Part shown: positions 35,901-44,400 of the stretch, in pieces
Position numbering within the stretch: position 1 is the first letter of the stretch
How the letters are laid out: every line of letters begins with the position of its first letter
NCBI GenBank assembly: GCA_024398135.1
Contig: CP073750.1
Span: forward strand, 1,488,001 to 1,552,000
From: a bacterium SCSIO 12643
GTDB lineage: Bacteria > Bacteroidota > Bacteroidia > Flavobacteriales_G > Salibacteraceae
Direction: 5' to 3'
DNA: 64,000 bases
The notes under the pieces: generated by a model
Databases searched by the model: none
The model's input: the letters and a program-made list of their open reading frames with translations, nothing else
Told to the model about the DNA's origin: nothing
Made by a program: the position numbers and the translations under genes

Positions 35901-37883
35901 AATAATACGGCAACTACAGCAAGTATTACAGGTATTTCTGCAGGCACCTATACCGTAACCATTACAGATGCGAATGGATGCACTTCTACAAGTTCAGCGA
36001 CCGTTACCGAGCCATTAGATTTAGCATTCAACCTGACTATTAATTCACCGATCAGTTGTAATGGGGCAAATGATGCGATTGTTTCTTATGTAATTACCGG
36101 AGGAACTGCGCCATATTACAATATTTTCTCAGGAACAGATACCATGGCTACCATGGATACTGATACTGTTGGTCCTATAAATTTACCACAATATGTGATT
36201 TATGATGCCAATGGATGTTATGATACCACATCTGTACTTATTACAGAACCTACAGCTTTAGTCGCTGCAACTGTAGTTGATTCAAATGTAACTTGTAATG
36301 GATTCGCAAATGGCGGAATTACCGCTTCTGCTACTGGTGGAACCGGAGCATATACTTATGCCTGGTCGAATGCTGCGACTACTGTTTCTATCACTGGTGT
36401 GATCGCCAACACATATACCGTAACAGTCTCTGATGCAAATGGCTGCACCGATACCAGTTCTGCAACTATTACAGAACCTACAGTTTTAATGGCGACTTCT
36501 ATAGTGGATTCTAACATAACTTGTAACGGATTATCTAACGGTGGTGCAAGTGCCTCAGCTACGGGTGGAACAACACCATATTCTTATGCATGGTCAAATA
36601 CGGCCACCACTCCATCAATTACCGGAGTAAGTGCAGGTACTTACACAGTAACGGTAACCGATGCAAATGGGTGTACCGATTCTACTTCTGTCATCATCAC
36701 TGAACCTGCGCTATTAGTCGCTTCTACCGTGGCAGATTCTAATGTCACTTGTTTCGGTGGCGCTGATGGTGGTGTAACTGCTTCTGCTTCTGGAGGTACT
36801 ACAACTTATTCTTACTTGTGGAACACCGGTGCTGCTGCTGCATCTATTACCGGACTCATGGCAGGGACGTATACCGTGACTGTAACTGATGCAAATGGGT
36901 GTACAGATACCAGTTCTGCTATGGTCACTGAACCACCTCTTCTATCTGTTGATTTAGGTAACGATACTTCTGTTTGTTTTGGTGGATCATTAACTCTTGA
37001 TCCTGGAGCTGGATTTGCTTCTTACTTATGGCAAGACAACTCTACTAATCAAACTTATAATGTGGATACCTCTACTCCTGGTGTGGCAGATTACTCTGTT
37101 ACTGTTACAAATAATAACGGTTGTATTGGTATCGATACCATTAATGTAACCGTATTCCAGGCTACTGGGGTCGCTATATCTGGTGCAAATGATCTTTGTG
37201 CTTATGAAATCGATACTCTAATCGCTTCTTCCGGATTTGTATCTTACATCTGGAATACCAGTGCAACGACTTCGCAAATCATTGTGGATGCAAATAGTTT
37301 GTCTCCTGGTTCACAGAATTATTCTGTAACTGCTACGGATAGCAATGGTTGTGTATCTGATGATGCTGTTTCGTTCAATGTTCATAATCCTGTGGTGGTG
37401 GACTTAGGTCCGGATACTTCTATCGTTTGGGTTGATGGTGGAAATAACACTTATACTCTGGATGCTGGTGCGGGTTTCAACTCTTACTTATGGAGTGATT
37501 TAACCACAAACCAAACGCTTGATGTGACATTGACTAACATGGGAACTATTTCTGTTGTAGTCACTGATGGAAACGGATGTTACGGAGCGGATACTGTTTT
37601 TGTAGATTTCATCTTAGATGTTCCTACACTTGACAAAGCCTCTGTAAACATTTATCCGAATCCAGCTGCTGATTATTTAAACATTGACATGAAAGGTTTC
37701 AATGGTCAGGAAGTTCAGGTAATCATCACCGATATGGGTGGAAAACATGTGATCAACAACATCTTAAAAGTAAATGGAAATCAAACTTCTACTTTAGATG
37801 TTTCAAATCTCCCTACGGGTACTTATTTCATCCAAATCCAGGCTGAAAACCAAAAAGTAGTGAAACATATCGTGATTAGATAG
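32955..37883 (+). CDS. Large FG-GAP plus SprB-repeat adhesin with T9SS type A sorting domain
   Basis: The protein has 1642 residues and a signal peptide ending at GNLAFSQ (about 25). Residues 50-340 are FG-GAP/VCBS-like propeller blades with Ca2+-binding loops such as GDLDGDGDMDF, DIDSDGDLDL, GDLDNDGDLDF and DFDGDGDLDM. Thirteen SprB-type repeats follow (about 345-1324); the third has lost its first Cys, and repeats 5-7 form a recent tandem array. Ig-like domains and a type A sorting domain (about 1565-1642) end the protein. The last 1190 bp are nearly identical to those of the adhesins at 22447 and 41459. It follows the kinase/LytTR pair and a LytTR-type site. It is a T9SS-exported surface protein with unknown ligand. 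Confidence 0.92.
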   Translation: MKLFRFRTAFLIGALIALSGNLAFSQITVTSQYWTAGWGPAGIGGPEPAGLDTAKLPLVPERFGSVAIGDLDGDGDMDFVSGSNRGRFFYFQNQGTVSNPVFIRTSGAIPSLDTIKIGVVQNTNEVRPHLVDIDSDGDLDLMVGSRWNQAGLLKLDDIHFYRNTGTATSPFFAKDTIPGLQGQQIGEFSSFGFGDLDNDGDLDFTAGGSDSCTYFENVGTPTSPSFVREFGSSSLFPPTLWVETSFLAPTPDMEDFDGDGDLDMYFMNEAGFIRYIPNNGTATSPDFAPYISYPAHSFDTVDFGAFGAMCFEDITGDGIKDVIATHWNPTRWYWYKGVSNGPNPTVTIDSAISCNGLTDAGVTITSTTGGTPPYTYLWSTGSTDTTLTGLAPGTYTVTVTDSLSATATKSIVITEPASLIAATVIDSNVTCNGFSNGGATASAVGGTTPYNFAWSNSATTVSITGVLAGTYSVTITDANGCTATNSNTITEPAVLIASTTVDSNSTGGLANGGTTASVTGGTTPYNYAWSNAATTASITGLAMGTYTVTVTDNNSCTATSSATISSMSANTVVDSNVTCNGFSDGGATASPSGGTAPYNYAWSNGATTASITGVTANTYMVTITDNNGITATSSVNITEPSGLLVQAIVDSNVTCNGFSNGGASAGALLGTFPHTYTWSNGATTPSITGVTANTYTVTATDNNGCTATNSVTITEPAGLILQAIVDSNVTCNGFSDGGASAGALLGTFPHTYAWSNGATTPSITGVTANTYSVTTTDNNGCTATNSVTITEPAGLILQAIVDSNVTCNGFSDGGASAGALLGTFPHTYTWSNGATTPSITGVTANTYSVTTTDNNGCTATNSVTITEPTALMAATVVDSNTSCNGFSDGGASASASGGTTTYNYLWSNAATNASITGVIAGTYTITVTDANGCTSTSSATITEPAVLVATSIVDSNATCNGFANGGATASATGGTAPYSYEWNNTATTASITGISAGTYTVTITDANGCTSTSSATVTEPLDLAFNLTINSPISCNGANDAIVSYVITGGTAPYYNIFSGTDTMATMDTDTVGPINLPQYVIYDANGCYDTTSVLITEPTALVAATVVDSNVTCNGFANGGITASATGGTGAYTYAWSNAATTVSITGVIANTYTVTVSDANGCTDTSSATITEPTVLMATSIVDSNITCNGLSNGGASASATGGTTPYSYAWSNTATTPSITGVSAGTYTVTVTDANGCTDSTSVIITEPALLVASTVADSNVTCFGGADGGVTASASGGTTTYSYLWNTGAAAASITGLMAGTYTVTVTDANGCTDTSSAMVTEPPLLSVDLGNDTSVCFGGSLTLDPGAGFASYLWQDNSTNQTYNVDTSTPGVADYSVTVTNNNGCIGIDTINVTVFQATGVAISGANDLCAYEIDTLIASSGFVSYIWNTSATTSQIIVDANSLSPGSQNYSVTATDSNGCVSDDAVSFNVHNPVVVDLGPDTSIVWVDGGNNTYTLDAGAGFNSYLWSDLTTNQTLDVTLTNMGTISVVVTDGNGCYGADTVFVDFILDVPTLDKASVNIYPNPAADYLNIDMKGFNGQEVQVIITDMGGKHVINNILKVNGNQTSTLDVSNLPTGTYFIQIQAENQKVVKHIVIR
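34894..35577 (+). repeat. Three tandem 228-bp SprB repeats
   Basis: Three in-frame copies of 228 bp start at 34894, 35122 and 35350 and carry the unusual motif GGASAGALLGTFPHTY. They are nearly identical in DNA, which marks a recent duplication inside the SprB region. Confidence 0.85.
36694..37883 (+). repeat. C-terminal paralogous block, copy 2
   Basis: These 1190 bp align without gaps to 28742-29931 and 44679-45868, with few substitutions. Upstream of 36694 the three genes no longer align in register, which marks a recombination or duplication edge. Confidence 0.9.
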
Positions 37884-37909
37884 GCATCGCATTATTTATA
37901 ATCAAACAA

Positions 37910-37939
37910 GAAAAAGGTATCTATATAGATACCTTTTTC
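37910..37939 (+). terminator. Rho-independent terminator
   Basis: A perfect 30-bp palindrome (15-bp arms, 37910-37924 and 37925-37939) has a T-rich 3' arm. It follows the adhesin stop codon by 26 bp. Confidence 0.8.
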
Positions 37940-37983
37940 TGTTTCTAGATAATTTGAATCATTCACTTACATTTGAAATTCCT

Positions 37984-40900
37984 ATGCACACATTCATTAC
38001 ATATTTCTCCGCAGTTATTTTGCTATTCTCTTTCGTAGGATGCAATGAAAGCACTCAAAAAAAACAAATTCAAGCACCTTCTACGCCTCAGATAAAACCG
38101 AAATTTCAGGCTTTATCTTCTGAAAAAACAAACATCCATTTCACCAATACCATTGTGAAAGAAACGGAGGAAATGAATTGCTTCAACTTCTTCAATATGT
38201 ATAATGGCGGAGGGGTTGCAATTGGGGATATCAATAATGATGGGATGGCTGATATCTATTTTACCGGGAATCAGGTCGACAATAAACTTTATCTGAATAT
38301 GGGTAATCTGACGTTCAAAGACATCACCTCAAAAGCACAGGTATCAGGTAAAAAAGAATGGACCACAGGAGTTACTATGGCCGATGTCAATGGTGATGGA
38401 TGGTTGGATATTTATGTATGTCAATCCGGAGGGCAAAACTCTTCGGATATGAAAAACTTACTTTTCATCAATAATCAGGATCTTACATTTACGGAATCTG
38501 CTGAAAAATATGGTTTAGCAGATGCGGCAAGATCCAACCATGCCGCTTTTTTTGATTATGACCATGATGGAGATCTGGATATCTACATTTTAAATCACCC
38601 TATAGGGTTTGGAGATTACATTTCTACACGACTTCAAAAAGCAAAAAATCCATCTGATCTGGAAACCGATAAATTATTCAGAAATGACGGTAACCATTTT
38701 ACAGAAGTGACCAATCAGGCAGGAATTCGAAACTACGGATTTGGCTTAAGTATTAGCCCTGCGGATTACAATAATGATGGGTGGATAGATTTGTTTATTG
38801 CCAACGATTATTCCGAACCTGATCATCTGTATATCAATAATGGAAACGGAACTTTTACGGATAGCATTCACCAGCAAATGAAACATATTTCCCAGTTTTC
38901 TATGGGAAGCAGTGCCAATGACATCAACAATGATGGCTTAACCGATCTTCTGGTTCTGGACATGATGGCCGAAGACAATAAACGGAAAAAGACCAATATG
39001 CAGGGGATGGATATTCAGGCCTTTTATACCAACTATGCTTTGGGCAGACACCTCCAATACATGCAAAATGTTTTACAACTCAACAGAGGAAATGGTCAAT
39101 TTAGTGATATCGGGGAACTTGCTGGAGTTTCAAATACGGATTGGTCCTGGTCTCCATTAATTTGCGATTTGGATAATGACGGTTGGAAAGACATTTACAT
39201 TACCAACGGAATCAAACGCGATTTAAGAAACAATGATTTCCAAAAATCAATCTCAAAGTATTCTTCCAAAGATATCATCCAACAATTTAAAGAACTTCAA
39301 TCCCAAATGCCATCCGTACCTATTGACAACTATGTATATCAAAATAATCAGGACCTAACTTTTACGAAAAAAGAATCAAATTGGGGACTGAACTATAAAG
39401 GGTTTTCGAACGGTGCTGCCTACGCAGACTTCGATAACGATGGCGATTTGGATTTAGTAGTTAACAACATGGATACCGAAGCTTTGATTTTCGAAAACAC
39501 TACAAAATCAACCAATTTCTTAAGAGTAAAACTTGAGGGGGCAGATTTAAATAAATGGGGTATCGGAGCAAAAATCACATTGATCACCGGTGACCACATG
39601 CAACATAATATATTGACCACCAATCACGGTTTTCTATCTTCTTCTGAACCTATTGCACACTTCGGACTGGGAAAAATTTCCAAAGTGGATTCTTTAATCA
39701 TTGATTGGCCCAATTCAAAACAAAGCGTTTATGTAAATCCTAAAATCAATGGACTGCTCACCATTAAATATGAAGACATTCAAAATCCCAAAACACATTC
39801 GAATTCTGAGTTAAATTTTAGTTTCCAGGACATCATCTCAAAAAGTCAAATTGATTTTGTACATCAAGAAGAGTTTTACGAAGATTATGATCGTGAAATT
39901 CTTTTACCACATAGGTATTCTCAAAATGGTCCATTCATAACCGTGGGTGATGTGAACGGTGATGGACTAGAAGATTTCTTTGTGGGAGGAGCTTCCAAAC
40001 AATCAGGTAAGCTCTTTATTCAAAAAGTCAATGGCTCATTTGTACAGGCTTCAAGTCAACCTTGGCAGCAACACAAAGATCAGGAAGATATGGGCGTCTC
40101 ATTTATAGACATTGACAACGATCAGGATTTAGACCTATATGTAGCGAGCGGCAGTAATGAATGGCCTGAAAATAGTCCGATGTATCAAGATCGGATTTAT
40201 GTGAATGACGGTCAGGGGAATTACCAACACGATCCAACCCTCCTTCCGGAAAACTTCACAAGTACTTCAGCCATTGCGGTCGCTGACTTTGATCAGGATG
40301 GAGATCAGGATATTTTTATAGGAGGTCGAATCACTCCCGGAAAGTATCCGTATACACCTAAAAGTTATTTACTCATTAATCAGAATGGAAAATTTACGGA
40401 CCAAACGCAATCACTAGCACCCGAATTAAGTAATCTGGGAATGGTCACCGAAGCCATTTGGGCCGATTACGATCAGGATCAGGACTTAGACCTTGTGTTA
40501 TCTGGTGAATGGATGCCGATTACTATCATGAAAAATGAATCCGGTAAACTTTCTAACATAACTCCAACAACTTCATTAAACAACTATACAGGTTGGTGGT
40601 ACTCTATTGCAGTAGGTGATTTTGATAACGATGGCGACATGGACTTTATTGGAGGTAATTTAGGATTAAATTCCAAATATCAAACTCAGGATGGGCCGCT
40701 AGAAGTTTACGCTGGTGATTTGGACCACAACAACTCTCATGACATCATTTTAGGATATTACTCGGAAAATCAATGTTATCCTTTAAGAGGACGAACTTGT
40801 TCGTCACAACAAATGCCATCTATCTCCAAACGAATCCCTACATATGATGCATTTGGGAACTCCAGTTTATCAGATGTTTATGGAAAAGAATTAGATAATG

Positions 40901-41298
40901 CTTTCCATAAAAAAGTCAATTGGCTCGCGACTTCATATTTTGAAAATATGGGAAATGATTCGTTTGCAATTCATCAATTACCATCATTAGTGCAACTATC
41001 TGTCACTAACAAAATCATTCCATATGATTTAAATCGCGATGGAAATTTAGATCTCATCATAGGTGGAAATATGTATAGTGCAGAGATTGAAACTGCCAGA
41101 CATGATGCTTCATATGGTTTGGTTCTTATAGGATCTGGTAATGGACAATTTATTCCAATTGAAAACTATGATTCTCATTTGAACTTAGATGGTGATATCA
41201 AAGACATTGATTTTATCCACGATCAAAACCAAAATATTCAAATAATCGCCACCAGAAATAACGCACCACTGCTACTGCAAAAAATATTGACAGAATAA
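37984..41298 (+). CDS. FG-GAP/ASPIC-UnbV (CRTAC1-like) lipoprotein
   Basis: From the ATG at 37984 the protein has 1104 residues and a lipoprotein signal (SFVGC, Cys20). An in-frame TTG at 37954 is a poorer start. Many FG-GAP blades with Ca2+-binding loops (GDINNDGMADIYF, DVNGDGWLDIYV, DYDHDGDLDIYI, DFDNDGDLDLVV) form two propeller regions around an ASPIC/UnbV domain (about residues 505-590). This is the CRTAC1-like family common in Bacteroidota, often with polysaccharide-use genes, though none is seen here. It sits between two adhesins and behind a terminator, with its own transcription likely. Surface binding is inferred; no enzyme activity is shown. Confidence 0.9.
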   Translation: MHTFITYFSAVILLFSFVGCNESTQKKQIQAPSTPQIKPKFQALSSEKTNIHFTNTIVKETEEMNCFNFFNMYNGGGVAIGDINNDGMADIYFTGNQVDNKLYLNMGNLTFKDITSKAQVSGKKEWTTGVTMADVNGDGWLDIYVCQSGGQNSSDMKNLLFINNQDLTFTESAEKYGLADAARSNHAAFFDYDHDGDLDIYILNHPIGFGDYISTRLQKAKNPSDLETDKLFRNDGNHFTEVTNQAGIRNYGFGLSISPADYNNDGWIDLFIANDYSEPDHLYINNGNGTFTDSIHQQMKHISQFSMGSSANDINNDGLTDLLVLDMMAEDNKRKKTNMQGMDIQAFYTNYALGRHLQYMQNVLQLNRGNGQFSDIGELAGVSNTDWSWSPLICDLDNDGWKDIYITNGIKRDLRNNDFQKSISKYSSKDIIQQFKELQSQMPSVPIDNYVYQNNQDLTFTKKESNWGLNYKGFSNGAAYADFDNDGDLDLVVNNMDTEALIFENTTKSTNFLRVKLEGADLNKWGIGAKITLITGDHMQHNILTTNHGFLSSSEPIAHFGLGKISKVDSLIIDWPNSKQSVYVNPKINGLLTIKYEDIQNPKTHSNSELNFSFQDIISKSQIDFVHQEEFYEDYDREILLPHRYSQNGPFITVGDVNGDGLEDFFVGGASKQSGKLFIQKVNGSFVQASSQPWQQHKDQEDMGVSFIDIDNDQDLDLYVASGSNEWPENSPMYQDRIYVNDGQGNYQHDPTLLPENFTSTSAIAVADFDQDGDQDIFIGGRITPGKYPYTPKSYLLINQNGKFTDQTQSLAPELSNLGMVTEAIWADYDQDQDLDLVLSGEWMPITIMKNESGKLSNITPTTSLNNYTGWWYSIAVGDFDNDGDMDFIGGNLGLNSKYQTQDGPLEVYAGDLDHNNSHDIILGYYSENQCYPLRGRTCSSQQMPSISKRIPTYDAFGNSSLSDVYGKELDNAFHKKVNWLATSYFENMGNDSFAIHQLPSLVQLSVTNKIIPYDLNRDGNLDLIIGGNMYSAEIETARHDASYGLVLIGSGNGQFIPIENYDSHLNLDGDIKDIDFIHDQNQNIQIIATRNNAPLLLQKILTE

Positions 41299-41334
41299 AA
41301 GTTTAAAACACTCACATCTATTTAAAAGGGTTTT

Positions 41335-41370
41335 ACAACAGTATTTCGATCAGTGAGAACATTTTTTTTG
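41335..41370 (+). promoter_or_regulatory. LytTR-type direct-repeat operator before the third type A adhesin
   Basis: ACAACA at 41335 and AGAACA at 41356 are 21 bp apart; the second half continues in a T tract ending TTTG at 41370. It shares TGAGAACATTT with the site at 32883. No kinase or regulator gene adjoins this adhesin, so the site would act in trans. Confidence 0.6.
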
Positions 41371-41458
41371 CTTCCAACAGGGTTCTGTTTAATCTTGTTT
41401 TAAAGTGTCAAAAAATCTCCTATCGGAATCATTTATATTTGATTTTAAATCTATGCTA

Positions 41459-44400
41459 ATGAAAACAAATCTACTCCGATTATTTCTATTCATTTCTTTT
41501 ATTGTTTTTGGAGCGCAACTGCACGCACAATGTCCTGTTCCCAACAATAACTTTCAAAAATTTGGTGAATTTGATTTAACGCCTTCTGGTGTTGGAGATA
41601 CAATGACCAGTACTACTACATGGGGAGGAGACTTCCATCGTGTTCAGGTTGATTCAGGAAAAACATATTGGATTTCTATGTGCGAAACACAATATTTTGC
41701 TGATAGTGCATACTATATTGGTGCTCCTGGGATTTACTATGATCCGATCATCACTCTTTACCATGATACGCAATCAGTTGCCGGAGCGTTCAATCAACTT
41801 TCTGGTCCTATTGTAGGATTTAATGATGATTATTGTGGCGTGCTACCACAAATCATTTATACTGCAACGTTTACGGGAAATTTAGCCGTTGCTGTTGATC
41901 CTGCAGTTGACTGTGACAGTTTTGCTATAGATAGCGCCATTGTTCAGGTAACTGAGATTTTAATTGGGATTTCAGGAAACATATCTGTAAATAATCATGT
42001 TTCTTGTAATGGACTTTCTGATGGCTCAGCTACCGTGGGTGTGACCGGAAATATTGGCCCGATATCCTATTTATGGTCTACTGGAGGCACAACAAATTCT
42101 ATTACCGGACTTACTGCTGGAACATATTCTGTTATCGTTTCTGATTCGGCCGGAAATGCGGATACCGTTTATACTGCTATAACAGAGCCCCCCACACTGG
42201 TCTCATCAGGCGTAGTTGACAATAATGTCTCCTGTAGCGGACTTTCGGATGGTGGTGCCACAGCATCCGCAACGGGCGGTACAGCAGCCTATACATACTT
42301 ATGGTCAAATGGTGCAACCACGGCCTCTACGACCGGGGCGGTCGCTGGAACTTACAGCGTAACCGTAACTGATGCTAATGGATGTACAGACTCTTCATCT
42401 GTCATTGTTACCGAACCCGCTAATTTAGTCTCCTCCGCTACGGTTAGCTCCAACGCAAGTTGTAATTCATGTTCAGATGGAGGAGCTACCGCTTCCGCGA
42501 CTGGTGGAACTACGACATATAATTATCAGTGGAATACGGGTGGAACTACAGCTTCAATCACAAATCTCCCTGTTGGAACGTATAGTGTTACGATCACCGA
42601 TGCCAATGGATGTACCGATTCTGCATCAACAGTGATCAATTCGGGTCCACAGTTATCAACTGTGGTAAACAACAATGTTTCATGTAATGGATTAACCGAT
42701 GGTGAAGCTATGGCTTCAGCTACAGGAGGCACCTCTCCATACACCTATGCATGGAGCAACGGAGCCACAAGTGCAACCATGTCAAGTGTTGCTGCTGGAA
42801 ATTATTCTGTTACTGTTACGGATAATGGAGGTTTAACTTCAACTTCATCTGTGACAATTACAGAACCTGCTGTATTAGTCGCTGCTACTGTAGTCGATTC
42901 TAATATTTCTTGTAATGGATTTAGTGACGGAGGAGCTACTGCTGCCGCAACAGGTGGTACAAGTGCTTATACTTATGCCTGGAATAATGGCGCGACTAAT
43001 GCTTCGATTACTGGTGTAGTTGCTACAACTTATTCTGTGACCATCACAGATGCCAATGGATGTACAGATTCTGCTTCTGTCACAATTACAGAGCCTGCAA
43101 CCATGGTTCCTGTAACACTTGTGAACAATCATGTTTCTTGTAATGGACTTTCGGATGGTGATGTGACCGCTTCCGGAACTTATGGAACCTCACCATATAC
43201 ATATGCCTGGTCAAATGGTACAACTGCAAACATTGCACATGATGTTCCTGCGGGAACCTACACCGTGACCATTACAGATGCCAATGGATGTTCGGACACA
43301 GCCTCGGCCGTGGTTACTGAACCAGCTGTTTTCATCTCTACTGCTGTTGTAGACTCGAATATTTCTTGTAATGGACTTACAGACGGTGGGGCGACAGCTT
43401 CTGCAACTGGTGGTACAACAGCTTACACTTATACATGGTCTAATGGAGCAACTATAGCTTCAATCACCGGTATCGCGGTTGGGACCTATTCTGTAACAGT
43501 AACCGATGCCAACGGGTGTACCGACTCCAGTTCTATAAATATTACTCAACCTACAACTTTAACTGCAGCATCCGTTGTAGATTCCAACGTAACTTGTAAC
43601 GGGTTCTCCAATGGTGGGTCTACAGTTTCAGCTACCGGAGGTACCACTCCTTATTCTTACAATTGGTCTAATACAGCTTCCACAGCTTCAATTACAGGAG
43701 TAGTGGCTAATACATATTCTGTAACAGTTACTGATGCCAATGGATGTACTTCGACAAGCTCAGCGACAATTACAGAACCTGCAGCTTTAGTAGCAGCTAG
43801 CGTGGCAGATTCAAATGCAACATGTAATGGCCTTTCTAATGGTGGCGCTACGGCTTCTGCTACAGGAGGTACTGGTGCATATTCTTATATGTGGAATAAC
43901 GCTGCTACTACAGCATCCATTACTGGTGTGATCGCAGGAACTTATTCTGTAACTGTTACAGATGCAAATGGGTGTACCGATTCTACTTCTGTTATCATCA
44001 CTGAACCTGCTGCTCTTGTCGCTAGTACAGTTGTCGATAATAATGTTTCTTGTAATGGTCTTGCAGACGGTGCGGCTACAGCTTCTGCAACTGGTGGTAC
44101 TGGGACTTATACGTATACCTGGTCAACCGGTGCTACTACAGCAACTGTAACTGGTCTCGCTGCTGGTACTTATTCTGTCACTATCGTTGATGCTAACGGT
44201 TGTTCTGCAAATACTTCAATTACCATTACAGAGCCTGCAGCTCTTGTCGTTACTACAACCGTAGTTTCTAATGTATCTTGTAATGGCGTTTGTGATGGAG
44301 AAATCTCTGCCAATATCACCGGTGGATCTGCTCCATATTCGTATATCTGGTCAAATGGTTCTGCGGTTAATCCAATCACTAATTTATGTGCAGGTACTTA

